DNA from: Cystobacter fuscus
GTDB taxonomy: Bacteria > Myxococcota > Myxococcia > Myxococcales > Myxococcaceae
Length of the DNA stretch: 64,000 nucleotides
NCBI RefSeq assembly: GCF_002305875.1
Contig: NZ_CP022098.1
Location: 1,488,001 to 1,552,000, forward strand
Direction of reading: 5' to 3'
Shown here: in pieces, positions 41,701 through 49,867 of the stretch
Numbering within the stretch: position 1 is the first letter of the stretch
Layout: each line of letters opens with the position of its first letter
Made by a program: the position numbers and the translations under genes
The notes under the pieces: model-generated
The model's input: the letters and a program-made list of their open reading frames with translations, nothing else
What the model was told of the DNA's origin: nothing
Databases searched by the model: none

Positions 41701-42121
41701 CTCCACCCAGGCGGACTTCTGCAAGGGCAAGCTCGTGTGCAACCGGCAGACGAACCGGTGCGAGTGCCCCGCGGATTGCGGCGGTGGCGGCGCGCCCGGC
41801 CAGGTGTGCAACACCAACCGGGACGTGTGCAGCTGGTCCTGCGGCTCGGAATGCGCGGGCGCCTGCGGCAGCTTCGAGACGTGCAACCCGACCACGTGCG
41901 CGTGCACCTGCGTGCAGTCCGCCACCTGCTCGCCGGGCTTCAAGTTCGACGCGGCGGCCTGTGGTTGTGTCTGTGACACGGGGGCGCTCAACTGCGGCTC
42001 GAACTACCAGGCCGATGCCAACGCCTGCGCCTGCGTCTGCAAGCCCAACTGCGGTGGCAACTGCCCGTCCGACACGGTGTGCAACGAGAGCACCTGCGCC
42101 TGCCGGCCGAAGCCGAACTGA
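38798..42121 (+). CDS. large surface lipoprotein: thrombospondin type-3 repeats, VWA domain, Cys-rich end
   Basis: 1107 aa from the ATG with GTGAGG upstream. A lipobox (F-L-A-G-C) is followed by an acidic linker, then about a dozen calcium-binding thrombospondin type-3 repeats of the form D-T-D-G-D-G-L-S-D (residues about 75-430). A beta-rich middle domain and a VWA domain with MIDAS D-D-S-G-S near residue 653 come next. The last 130 residues hold closely spaced Cys (C-x-C and C-x3-C), like EGF-type knots. Calcium-stiffened repeats that present an adhesive VWA head suggest cell-cell or prey contact, but that is inference. Repeats at DNA level reflect the protein repeats. Confidence 0.9.
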   Translation: MRAPKRLLAAALVAFLAGCPQPPTTEPDPDPTGDGGTSDGGPTTPDDGGTDGGDVQQPTDDPFEKPPGPLNPTNKTIDTDCDGLSDAEEWGNIYAGDKRTDPDKWDTDGDGLRDGVEAARTTTLNPLPLCASLFIADADPTSRTNPTNPDTDGDGILDGVEDRNRNGRLDPGETDPANRDSDGDGLSDSEEDTNKNGIVEAGETDPRKRDTDGDGLSDFVELKNSKTDPLNADMDGDTCVDGQEDRNGNGLVDPGETDPKKAGDCGGATGTDTDGDGISDEVEQANGTDWRNADTDGDGLRDGQEDRNRNGRVDLGETDPRSKDSDCDGLLDGPNQGTFLGEDLNASGGRDSGETDPTNRDTDGDGLVDGVERGVATNAAPITTCGYVGDLDPGTKTNPTNADSDGDGIADGAEDSNQNGRVDPGELDPSNGADGTGTSPAGQACSAQNLRQVTFKEDNGSDIRLALRPTFNEVKTISSGNVKGYIGFDNTNKVAFIAYKRGQAGTSTTAAGDELFVRGQLNPSVTETTQTFTTWDGHAAVQGNYEQSVTTTLGAYTNAVANVIVGSGAGTLSGGTDVSGPFKIQAQYVHRSNSSVLVVLAITPKARFVEPGVFVMSDTAGGTALAQFGDADAVQCETFASAGSGPTDFLFVVDDSGSMASSQTALANAANAVASRLGNSQLDWRIALVTTSYGATYSNNRNIFRGFTRDINQFKAWLDQNAACPDTTQGCWIGVNGIADEVHLRPARKAVNDMTAASTTDPNKKYRTGARLVVIILTDTRDQSTDDAVAGSGNTLPEFINYFKSGNPTGAAIQMHGIICDPADSATRCNSQEDHLIPVHKDAIQALGGIVGSIRTATGIQTAINSIMDSVIGSAGYKTLKPPIGASVRVALAKVRDSSKCNPSDLPRSRTDGFDVDGRSQALSFYGACRPPETGTTLGAISYRYWSDLTANTDGNQPPCYSDTGYYDSTQADFCKGKLVCNRQTNRCECPADCGGGGAPGQVCNTNRDVCSWSCGSECAGACGSFETCNPTTCACTCVQSATCSPGFKFDAAACGCVCDTGALNCGSNYQADANACACVCKPNCGGNCPSDTVCNESTCACRPKPN

Positions 42122-42132
42122 GTCACTCCCCC

Positions 42133-42157
42133 GGCGGGCCTGGAGCTGAGGCCCGCC
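42133..42157 (+). terminator. first hairpin after the TSP3/VWA lipoprotein gene
   Basis: GGCGGGCC and GGCCCGCC form an 8-bp stem with a 9-base loop, 12 bases after the stop codon. It has no T-run and probably assists the stronger terminator that follows at 42171. Confidence 0.55.
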
Positions 42158-42170
42158 AGGGATGAGCCAG

Positions 42171-42222
42171 CCGGGGCCGGGTACCGCTGAGCCGTCAGCG
42201 GCGCCCGGCCCCGGTCCTTTTT
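42171..42222 (+). terminator. Rho-independent terminator
   Basis: An 11-bp stem (CCGGGGCCGGG / CCCGGCCCCGG), with an inner CGCTGA/TCAGCG stem, is followed by TCCTTTTT. This is the clearest intrinsic terminator in the window and separates the large lipoprotein gene from the LPMO gene. Confidence 0.9.
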
Positions 42223-42331
42223 CGGCTCCAGGAGGTGACCCGAATAATCACGCGACGAACTCCATACCCGTACTCCGCGCGAACGCGGTGAATCCCGGGT
42301 CCGTCCCCTGTCCGAACAGGAGTTCGTCCTC

Positions 42332-43300
42332 ATGCTCAAGTCCATGCTGGCGCCGTCCCTCGCCCTGGTGTCCGCGCTGTCCGCCGGGCAATCCCTCGCA
42401 CACGGCTCCATCGAGATTCCCATCAGCCGCGTGTACAACTGTTACAAGGAGGGCCCGGAGACTCCCCAGTCCGCCGCCTGCAAGGCCGCCATCGCCTACG
42501 GTGGCACCCAGGCCTTCTATGACTGGAATGGCGTCCGGCAGGGCAACGCCAATGGCCAGCACCGCGCCCTCATCCCGGATGGGAAGCTGTGCAGCGCGGC
42601 CAATGAGTCGCACAAGGGGTTGGATCTCGCGCGGTCGGACTGGCCGGCCAAGCGCATCGCGCCCAATGCCCAGGGCCGCTTCGATTTCGTCTACCACGCC
42701 ACGGCGCCCCATGCCGCGCGCAGCTTCCAGTTCTTCGTCACCAGGCAGGGCTACAATCCCACGCAGCCGCTCAAGTGGTCGGACCTGGAGGCGACGCCCT
42801 TCTGCACCGTGGGCACCACGCCCCTGCAGAACAACCGCTACACGTTGAACTGTCCCTTCCCCACGGGGAGGACGGGCCGGCACGTCATCTACAACATCTG
42901 GCAGCGCTCCGACAGCCCGGAGGCCTTCTACGCCTGCGTGGACGTGGAGATCGGCACCACGCTCGCCGCCTCCGAGTGGAAGGAAGCCGAGCCGGTGCGG
43001 GCCCGTGAGGACCTGCGCGCGGGCAGCACGGTGACGCTCCGGGTCTTCGACGCGGCCGGGCGGGACGTGGAGCGCCACGAGCTGCGCCTGACGGAGGAGG
43101 TGAGTCCGGCGGCCCACTGGCTCGTGCGTCTGGCCCGCCGGGTGAACCAGGACTCGCGCTACGTCCGCGTGGGCGCGCTCGACGCCCAGGGTGACATCTC
43201 CCCCGTCGAGTCGCTCCAGGGCAACAGCGTCTATGTCCGGGACGCGGGCTACCGCTTCCAGCTCGACATCGACAAGCCCGCGGCGCCCTCGAGTCCCTGA
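42332..43300 (+). CDS. AA10 lytic polysaccharide monooxygenase (chitin/cellulose-active, GbpA-like)
   Basis: 322 aa. A signal peptide ends S-L-A, leaving His24 as the mature N-terminus (H-G-S-I-E-I-P-I-S-R), the copper-binding 'histidine brace' start required in this family. The second copper His is in the T-A-P-H-A-A-R-S-F region. Six or more Cys suggest disulfides. The C-terminal 110 residues (G-S-T-V-T-L-R-V-F-D, later L-A-R-R-V-N-Q) resemble domain 2 of GbpA-type proteins rather than a carbohydrate-binding module. It should oxidatively cleave chitin or cellulose outside the cell, which suits a predatory soil bacterium. Confidence 0.9.
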   Translation: MLKSMLAPSLALVSALSAGQSLAHGSIEIPISRVYNCYKEGPETPQSAACKAAIAYGGTQAFYDWNGVRQGNANGQHRALIPDGKLCSAANESHKGLDLARSDWPAKRIAPNAQGRFDFVYHATAPHAARSFQFFVTRQGYNPTQPLKWSDLEATPFCTVGTTPLQNNRYTLNCPFPTGRTGRHVIYNIWQRSDSPEAFYACVDVEIGTTLAASEWKEAEPVRAREDLRAGSTVTLRVFDAAGRDVERHELRLTEEVSPAAHWLVRLARRVNQDSRYVRVGALDAQGDISPVESLQGNSVYVRDAGYRFQLDIDKPAAPSSP

Positions 43301-43306
43301 GCGCGT

Positions 43307-44629
43307 CTACACGCTGGCGGCGCCGTCGCGCGACGTCTGGCCGTGGGCGGGCCATTCGATGCGCAGGCGGGCGCCGCCCTCTTCCCGGTTCTCCGCGGTG
43401 AGCGTCGCGCCGCAGTGCTCCAGCAGCTCGCGCGAGATGACGAGCCCCAGGCCCGTGCCCTTCTCCGGGCCCTTGGTGGTGAAGAAGGTCTCGAAGAGGC
43501 GCGGCAGCACCTCGGGAGGAAAGCCCGGGCCGTTGTCCTCGACGAAGAGCATCACGCGCTGCCCGCGCGCCTCGCCGCGCACCAGGATCTGCCCCGGCAC
43601 CCGGCCGGACTCCTCGAGGGCGTCGCCCGCGTTGACGAGCAGGTTGAGCAGCACCTGGACGAGCCGCCGGGGCGTGGCGAGCACGGGCGGCAGTCCGGGA
43701 GGCAGCTCGACCTTCACGTGGGCCATGTGCTTGAGCCGTACCGCCGCCAGCCGCACCGCGTCCGCCACCACGTCCGCCAGGGCGCAGGCGGTGGACTCCT
43801 CCGTGTCCCGGCGCGAGAAGCCCTTGAGGTCCAGGACGATCCGCTGGACGCGCTCCACGCCCGAGCGCGTCTCGGCGAGCACCTGCTCCAGCTCCGCGCG
43901 GGCCCCGGGGGTCAGGGGCTGGGCGTGCAGCTCCTCCTGGAGGAAGCGCAGGTTGGCGTGGACGAAGGCCAGCGGGTTGTTGATTTCGTGCATCACGCTG
44001 GCGGCCAGCCGCCCCACGGTGGCGAGCCGCTCGGAGAGGGCTTGATCCGCCAGCGTCCGGGCGAACTTCTCCGCGGCCTCGCGGCGGGTGCGCTCCAGCC
44101 GGGCCTCGTTGCGCGCCTCGAGCGCCCGGCGGAACTGGGTGGAGCCCGCCACGCCGAAGAAGCTGGTCATCGCGACCAGGGAAGCCCAGGTGATGGCCTG
44201 GGCCGGAGGGTGCCCGGTGAGCACCACCAGCGCGCCAATGCCCAGCATGCAGACGCAGCCGCTGACGATGGCCGCGCCCGCCTCCTCCGCGTAGATGAGG
44301 GCCACGAGCAGGGGCAGGCACATCACCAGGTGGACGTACGGACTGTCCACGTCCCCGGTGCAGGCGACGATGGCCAGGTAGAAGCCCGAGCCGAGCGCGC
44401 TGTTGACCAGGAAGAACAGGCGTCGGCGCCACCCGGAGAGCCGGCCCATCCAGAACGCGCAGGCCACCAGCTCCACCGCCCACAGCACGCGCACGCCGAG
44501 CGCCCCGAGGTTGACGCTCGAGAAGATGAGCACGTCCAGCACGGACAGCAGCGGGAGCACCGCCGCGAACAAGAGGGTCGTCTTGTCCGGCTTCGTTCGC
44601 GTGGCCTCGCCGTGTGGACGCACTGTCAT
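43307..44629 (-). CDS. membrane sensor histidine kinase
   Basis: 440 aa from M-T-V-R-P-H. The N-terminal third has about six membrane helices and no large periplasmic domain, so it probably senses something in the membrane. After a short coiled coil comes the H-box V-M-H-E-I-N-N-P-L-A-F, then the N-box L-L-N-L-L-V-N-A-G-D-A-L, D-N-G-P-G-F, F-F-T-T-K-G and G-T-G-L-G-L. The gene ends six bases from the convergent LPMO gene. The next upstream gene (cyclase/ATPase/TPR) stops just before its start, so the two may share a transcript. No response regulator is adjacent. Confidence 0.92.
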   Translation of the reverse strand: MTVRPHGEATRTKPDKTTLLFAAVLPLLSVLDVLIFSSVNLGALGVRVLWAVELVACAFWMGRLSGWRRRLFFLVNSALGSGFYLAIVACTGDVDSPYVHLVMCLPLLVALIYAEEAGAAIVSGCVCMLGIGALVVLTGHPPAQAITWASLVAMTSFFGVAGSTQFRRALEARNEARLERTRREAAEKFARTLADQALSERLATVGRLAASVMHEINNPLAFVHANLRFLQEELHAQPLTPGARAELEQVLAETRSGVERVQRIVLDLKGFSRRDTEESTACALADVVADAVRLAAVRLKHMAHVKVELPPGLPPVLATPRRLVQVLLNLLVNAGDALEESGRVPGQILVRGEARGQRVMLFVEDNGPGFPPEVLPRLFETFFTTKGPEKGTGLGLVISRELLEHCGATLTAENREEGGARLRIEWPAHGQTSRDGAASV

Positions 44630-44634
44630 GGGAA

Positions 44635-47600
44635 CTAGGAGCTCTCCAGGAGTAGCCGCTCCCGGCCGGGCGAGCCCCGTACATCCTTTTGTCGGCGCCA
44701 CTCCACCTGGATCGTCCGGTGGGTGGGAATGGACAGGAAGGAGCGCCGCAGCTCCTCCTCGTGCATCTTGTCGGCCTGGGCCTGGAGCCGCTGGTGGGCT
44801 GCTTCCAGCAGGTGGGGCGCGCGCGCGTCCTGGTGGGCCCGGAGCACCCGGAAGCAGGTGAGCCAGATCCAGAAGGGCTCCTCCACGCCCCGGTGCATGC
44901 CTTCCAGGTGGGGCAGGAGCTGCTCGACGAGCTCGAGCGCCTCGTGCAACTCCCCGCCCATCAGCGCCACGGCGGCCAGCCCCGTCATGGCCTCGTGCTC
45001 CAGGTGGGGCATGCGGATGCGCGCCCGGATGTCGCGCGAGCGCTGGTAGGCCTCGCGTGCCTCGGACAGGCGCTCCAGGGCGCCCAGGGCGAGGCCCCGG
45101 CTCATCCACGCGTAGCCCTGGTAGCGCAGGCTGCCGATGTCCTCGCCGATGCGCAGGCCCTGCTCGCTCAGCTCGAGCGCGCCGGCGGGATCGCCCAGGT
45201 GGTAGTGGATCCGCGCGAGGTTGGTGTAGTCCATGGCCTCCCAGAACCGGTAGCCGATGACCCGGCTGAACTGGAGCGTCTGCTCGAAGCCGGCGCGGGA
45301 CGCGGCGAAGTCTCCCAGGCTCTTGCGCACGTAGGCGAGGTAGCGCCGCGCCGAGCACTCCAGCCAGCGGTCCCCCATGGACTGGCAGAAGGGGATGACG
45401 CGCTGGATGGGCTGGAGGCTCGCCGACAGCTCACCCCCCTCGTGCATGACGGCGCTGAGGTTGAGCAGGCTCTCCACCTCCAGTTGGGGCAGCCGCGCCG
45501 ACTCGGCGAGCGCGAGGCTGCGCTCCAGGTGCTCGCGGGCGCTCGTGAAGTCGCCCCGGAGGTGGCGCAGCATCCGTCCCCAGCTCAGATGGGCGAGGGC
45601 CTCGCTGGCCACGTCCCCCTGCTGCTGGGCGAGCCGGATGGCCCGCTGCACCGCCTGCTCCCCCATCGCGAACTCGCCGACCTCCACGGCATACAGCGCC
45701 CGGCGCAGGGCCGCCTCGGTCCGCCGCCGATCGTCGTCGAGCCGCTCGGCCCACTCCTCCATGTGGTCCAGGGCCATGTGTTGCTCGCGCCGCTCGCCCT
45801 GGATGGCGTGGACGCGCTCACGCGCCGCCACGATGGCGTAGCGCTCGGTGACATTGTCCTCGGTGCTCAGGGCGAGCGCCCGCTGGAGGAAGGCGCGCGC
45901 CTCGGCGTGGGCGAACAGGGACAGGGCCTCCTCCGCGGCGCGCCGCAGGAACGTCGCCGCGCGCTCACCCTGGCCGGACGCCTCCAGGTGATCCGCGAGC
46001 AGTCCCAGGTGCTCGCGCGAGCGCTCGCCTCCGCGCGCCTGCAACCACTCGGCGATCCACCCGTGGAAGGCGCGTCGCTCGCGCTTGAGCACGGTGTCAT
46101 AGGCCACCTCGCGCACGATGGCGTGCTTGAAGGTGTACTCGTGCGCCCCGGCGAAGGCGGAGCTGGACTGCTCGAAGATGAGCTCGCGCTCCTGGAGCGC
46201 CGCCAGCGTGTCATGCAGGGACACGCCCTCGGGCAGGGCGCCGCCCATCATCAAGAGGGGCTCGTCCCAGAAGACGCGGCCCACCACCGAGGCGCGCTGG
46301 AGCACCTCGCGCTCGTGCGCGGGCAGGCTGTCCAGCCGCGCCTGGAGCACGCCACTGAGCGTGGGGGGCACCTTGAGCGAGGTGAGCCGGTGGGGCTCGA
46401 CGTGCCAGTGCTCCTTGCCGGCGAGGATGACGCCCTCCTCCAGGAGCATCTGGATGAGCTCCTCCAGGTAGAAGGGATTGCCCTCGGCGCGCGTGACGAC
46501 GAGCTCCTCGAGCGCCGGGGGGATGGACTCCACCTTGCGCAGCAGCTCCGCCACCAGCCGGTGGCTGTCGTCCGGGGACAGGGGCCGCAGCTCCAGCCGG
46601 ACATGGGCGGGGGCGTGGGCCCAGCCGGGGCGCCGCTCGAAGAACTCGGGCCGCGCGGTGCACACCACGAGCAGCTGCTCGGGCGCGAGCGTCTCGTGCA
46701 GGCGCTCGAGCAGATCCAACGCGCTGTCGTCCGCCCAGTGGATGTCCTCCAGGAAGAGCACCATGGGCTCGCGCCGCAAGAGGGCGCGAAAGTACTCGCC
46801 GAGCGACTCCAGGCCCCGGGCCCGGAGGCTCTGCTCGTCCATGGGCGTGCCCTTGAGGTGGGGGCTGTTGCTGAAGTCGAAGCCGATGAGCGAGCCGGCG
46901 AGGTGGGCGCGGATGCGGCTCGACTCCCCGGGGCCGAGCGCCTCGTGGAAGCTGTCCTCCAGCCGGGCGCGCACCACGCTGGGTGGGTCGCTCTCCTGCA
47001 CCTGGAGGTGGAAGGAGAACAGGTCGCGCAAGAGGGCGTTGGGGTGCCGGCGCATTTCCGGACTGGCGCGTCCCCGGAGGCAGAGGGGGGGCGTGTCCAG
47101 CGACTCGAGCCACGTCTCGAACTCGCCGAGCAGCCGCGACTTGCCGATGCCCGCCTCGCCCGTGAGCGTCACCCGGTGGCTGCCGTTGCCCGCGAGCACC
47201 GCCTGGAGCGCCGCGCGCAGCTGGCGTGTCTCCTGCTCGCGTCCCACCAGCCGGGCCCAGACCCCATCCAGACCGCGGCCCCGCCGGAGGAAGGCCCGGG
47301 GCTTGGCCGCCGTCACCCGGTACACCTGCAGGGGCTCCTGTTTGCCCTTGAGACGCAGGGGCGCCAGGGGCTCGGCCGCGAAGGCCCCGCTCACGTGGCG
47401 CCAGGTGTTGTGCGAGATGAGGATTCCGTCCACGGGCGCGGCCTGCTCCAGGCGGCTCGCGGTGTTCACGGTGTCGCCCATCACCGTGAGCTCCCCGCGC
47501 GTGCCCACCACGCCCAGCAGCACCGGCCCCGTGTGGATGCCGATGCGCATGTGCAGCCCTTCCGGGGGCGCCGCGGGGAAGGAGGCCAGCTGCGCCTGGA

Positions 47601-47982
47601 TGTCCAGGGCCGCGTGGAGCGCCTGCTCGGCGTCGTCCTCGCTCGCGCCCTCCGTGCCCCAGAGCGCCATGACGGCATCCCCGATGTGTTTGTCGATGTG
47701 CCCGCCGTGCCGGAGGATGGCCCCGTCCACGCGCTCCCACAGCCGGTTCATCAGCTCGCTGACGTCCTCGGGATCCATCCGCTCGCTCAGCGCGGTGAAG
47801 CCGCACAGGTCGCCGAAGAGCACGGTGACGTGCCGGCGCTCGAAGGGGACGTGCGGGGCGAGGGCGGCGATCCGGACGCGCAGGGCGGCCAGCGCGGCCT
47901 CGGTGGCCTCGTGGCCGAGCACCGTGCGCTGGGTTTCCAATACCGCCATGGCCTGCTCGAGCAGGTCGCGTTCGTTGCTCAT
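44635..47982 (-). CDS. class III nucleotide cyclase with ATPase and TPR domains
   Basis: 1115 aa, with GGAGGACG before the ATG. Residues about 50-220 form a class III cyclase homology domain (L-F-G-D-L-C-G-F-T, then H-I-G-D-A-V-M-A-L-W-G). Residues about 280-600 are an ATPase with Walker A T-G-E-A-G-I-G-K-S-R and F-L-E-D-I-H-W-A-D-D. The C-terminal half is tetratricopeptide repeats with many A-x-x-x-L/Y-x-x-A units. Such cyclase-AAA-TPR proteins are common in myxobacteria and are thought to make cAMP or cGMP under control of protein partners. The metal-binding Asp residues of the cyclase are present, but the substrate cannot be told. Confidence 0.9.
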   Translation of the reverse strand: MSNERDLLEQAMAVLETQRTVLGHEATEAALAALRVRIAALAPHVPFERRHVTVLFGDLCGFTALSERMDPEDVSELMNRLWERVDGAILRHGGHIDKHIGDAVMALWGTEGASEDDAEQALHAALDIQAQLASFPAAPPEGLHMRIGIHTGPVLLGVVGTRGELTVMGDTVNTASRLEQAAPVDGILISHNTWRHVSGAFAAEPLAPLRLKGKQEPLQVYRVTAAKPRAFLRRGRGLDGVWARLVGREQETRQLRAALQAVLAGNGSHRVTLTGEAGIGKSRLLGEFETWLESLDTPPLCLRGRASPEMRRHPNALLRDLFSFHLQVQESDPPSVVRARLEDSFHEALGPGESSRIRAHLAGSLIGFDFSNSPHLKGTPMDEQSLRARGLESLGEYFRALLRREPMVLFLEDIHWADDSALDLLERLHETLAPEQLLVVCTARPEFFERRPGWAHAPAHVRLELRPLSPDDSHRLVAELLRKVESIPPALEELVVTRAEGNPFYLEELIQMLLEEGVILAGKEHWHVEPHRLTSLKVPPTLSGVLQARLDSLPAHEREVLQRASVVGRVFWDEPLLMMGGALPEGVSLHDTLAALQERELIFEQSSSAFAGAHEYTFKHAIVREVAYDTVLKRERRAFHGWIAEWLQARGGERSREHLGLLADHLEASGQGERAATFLRRAAEEALSLFAHAEARAFLQRALALSTEDNVTERYAIVAARERVHAIQGERREQHMALDHMEEWAERLDDDRRRTEAALRRALYAVEVGEFAMGEQAVQRAIRLAQQQGDVASEALAHLSWGRMLRHLRGDFTSAREHLERSLALAESARLPQLEVESLLNLSAVMHEGGELSASLQPIQRVIPFCQSMGDRWLECSARRYLAYVRKSLGDFAASRAGFEQTLQFSRVIGYRFWEAMDYTNLARIHYHLGDPAGALELSEQGLRIGEDIGSLRYQGYAWMSRGLALGALERLSEAREAYQRSRDIRARIRMPHLEHEAMTGLAAVALMGGELHEALELVEQLLPHLEGMHRGVEEPFWIWLTCFRVLRAHQDARAPHLLEAAHQRLQAQADKMHEEELRRSFLSIPTHRTIQVEWRRQKDVRGSPGRERLLLESS

Positions 47983-48074
47983 CGTCCTCCGGTGGGGAGC
48001 CGGGCCAGGGCCCTCGTCATTACAACCAATCAGGGCGGGTGACGTCGAGTGGGAGAAGAAAATTCCGCTCTTTC

Positions 48075-49832
48075 TCACCGTCCGGGTTTCAGGCCCGTGG
48101 GCGCGGTGTCCGTGCGGAAGACGGGGTAGAGGTGGAGCCGCGAGTCCCAGGCGGGGTGCCGCTCGGCGAAGAAGCGCAGGCGGGCGCGTGCATCCCCGGC
48201 GAAGGCCTTGTCCTTCAGGCGCTCCTCCCAGGCGGCCTTCACGGCGGGGTCCTTCGCCAGCAACTCCCGGGCGAAGGGCTCCACCACGTAGTCCTCGATG
48301 TACTCCTTCTGCTCGAAGTGGTTGTTGAAGAAGCCCCAGGCGAGGAGCGAGTCCGGCCCGAGGGGCTCGAACAGGTGGGCGAGCAGGGGCGCGCTCTTCT
48401 GGGCAGCGGGGACATAGAGCGTGCCGGCGGGCAGCGGCCAGGTCTCCTTCGTCCACTGGCCCTTCACGGACAGGGGCTGTCGGCCCTCGTAGGAGCCGGG
48501 GCGGAAGGTGGCCTCGGTGGCGCGGAACACCTCCACCCCGGTGGGGGGCAGGGCCTGGCCGAGCCGCTGGAAGCGCAGGCCGTGGACGGTGAGCTTGCGG
48601 GCCACCCACTCCGCGTGGGCCGGGGGCACGAGGTAGCCGCCCGCGGGCAGGGTGGTGGTGAGGGCGGGGCGGAGCTCCTCGAAGTAGGGAAGGGTCCACA
48701 CCTGGGGGCGGGTGGGGTCGTAGCGGATCCACGGCTGCTGGGTGAGCTCGGAGGGCGAGCGCTCATAGGCATAGCCGCGGAAGTCGATGGGGCGGCTCTT
48801 GTCCGTGTTCTCCCAGGCGAGCACCACCTCGCGTGCCTTGCCGGCCTCGGCCTCGGCGTCCACCGCCGCGCGGGCCTTCATGAGCGCCTGGCCGTCCCGG
48901 GCGACGAGCCGCAAGAGCCCCTCCAGCACGTGGCGCGTGGTGGCCACGCGGTGCGCGTAGGGCTTCCACGAGTGGGTCTCCACCAGCACGCCGTAGCGCC
49001 GGTTCACCATCCAGTAGGCGTTGCTGAAGCGCGGCGGCGCCACGCCGTAGCCCACGCCCGAGCGGGGATCATCCTCCTTGCGGAACGAGGGATAGAAGGG
49101 CAGGGGCAGGTGGCCCTGGGCCTCCAGGGCGGTGAACAGCTCCTGGCGCAGCTTCTCGCCGGCGGCCCGGAGCGGCTCGGGGCCCGTCTTCTGCGGCTCC
49201 AACTGCACGCTCACGTCGTGCTCGAACTGGGCGCCGTCGGTGACGTGCAGGTCGATGGAGACGAGGGGATCCCACGTGTGCAGCAGGGTGAGCAGGGCGC
49301 CCATCTCCGGGGCGTCCGCCTTGACGTAGTCGCGGTTGAGGTTGAAGCCCTGCGCGGTGACACGCCAGCCCATCTCCTCGGGGCCCACCTGGTTGGGGCG
49401 GTTGTTGAGGCCGAAGCGCTCGTGGCCATCCACGTTGAAGACGGGCACGAAGACGGCCGTCACGCCCTGGAGTACCCCCGGCAGCGCCTTGCCATCGAGC
49501 AGGTCGCGCAGGAGCCAGAAGCCCGCGTCCTTGCCATCGATCTCCCCGGCGTGGATGCCGCCCTGGAAGAAGACGACGGGGCGGCCCTTCTTCGCCGCCG
49601 CGGCGGGGGTGAGGGTGCCGTCCGCGCTCGCGGTGAGCACCAGCAGGGGGCGGCCCTCGGGGGTGGTGCCGAAGGAGTCACAGCGCACCTTGCCGGGGTA
49701 GCGCTTGGGGAAGGCGTGGCAGAGCGTCTCCACCTCGGCGTAGCGGCCGGTGCGGAGCCACCCGCTCTGCTCGGCGACGGTGGTCAGGGGCGTCTGGTGG
49801 AGCGTCAGGGCGAGGAGGGCGGACAGGAGCAT
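48075..49832 (-). CDS. secreted M14-family zinc carboxypeptidase
   Basis: 585 aa from the ATG at 49832, opening M-L-L-S-A-L-L-A-L-T-L as signal peptide. The zinc site is H-A-G-E (H-x-x-E) in F-F-Q-G-G-I-H-A-G-E plus the later His in S-I-D-L-H-V-T. G-F-N-L-N-R-D-Y lies between them, with the Arg that binds the substrate carboxylate. The extra C-terminal region of about 250 residues is not assigned. It probably trims peptides or cell-wall fragments outside the inner membrane. Confidence 0.88.
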   Translation of the reverse strand: MLLSALLALTLHQTPLTTVAEQSGWLRTGRYAEVETLCHAFPKRYPGKVRCDSFGTTPEGRPLLVLTASADGTLTPAAAAKKGRPVVFFQGGIHAGEIDGKDAGFWLLRDLLDGKALPGVLQGVTAVFVPVFNVDGHERFGLNNRPNQVGPEEMGWRVTAQGFNLNRDYVKADAPEMGALLTLLHTWDPLVSIDLHVTDGAQFEHDVSVQLEPQKTGPEPLRAAGEKLRQELFTALEAQGHLPLPFYPSFRKEDDPRSGVGYGVAPPRFSNAYWMVNRRYGVLVETHSWKPYAHRVATTRHVLEGLLRLVARDGQALMKARAAVDAEAEAGKAREVVLAWENTDKSRPIDFRGYAYERSPSELTQQPWIRYDPTRPQVWTLPYFEELRPALTTTLPAGGYLVPPAHAEWVARKLTVHGLRFQRLGQALPPTGVEVFRATEATFRPGSYEGRQPLSVKGQWTKETWPLPAGTLYVPAAQKSAPLLAHLFEPLGPDSLLAWGFFNNHFEQKEYIEDYVVEPFARELLAKDPAVKAAWEERLKDKAFAGDARARLRFFAERHPAWDSRLHLYPVFRTDTAPTGLKPGR

Positions 49833-49867
49833 GTCGGCCGCCTGTTGAGCACACCCCCCGGGTCCGC

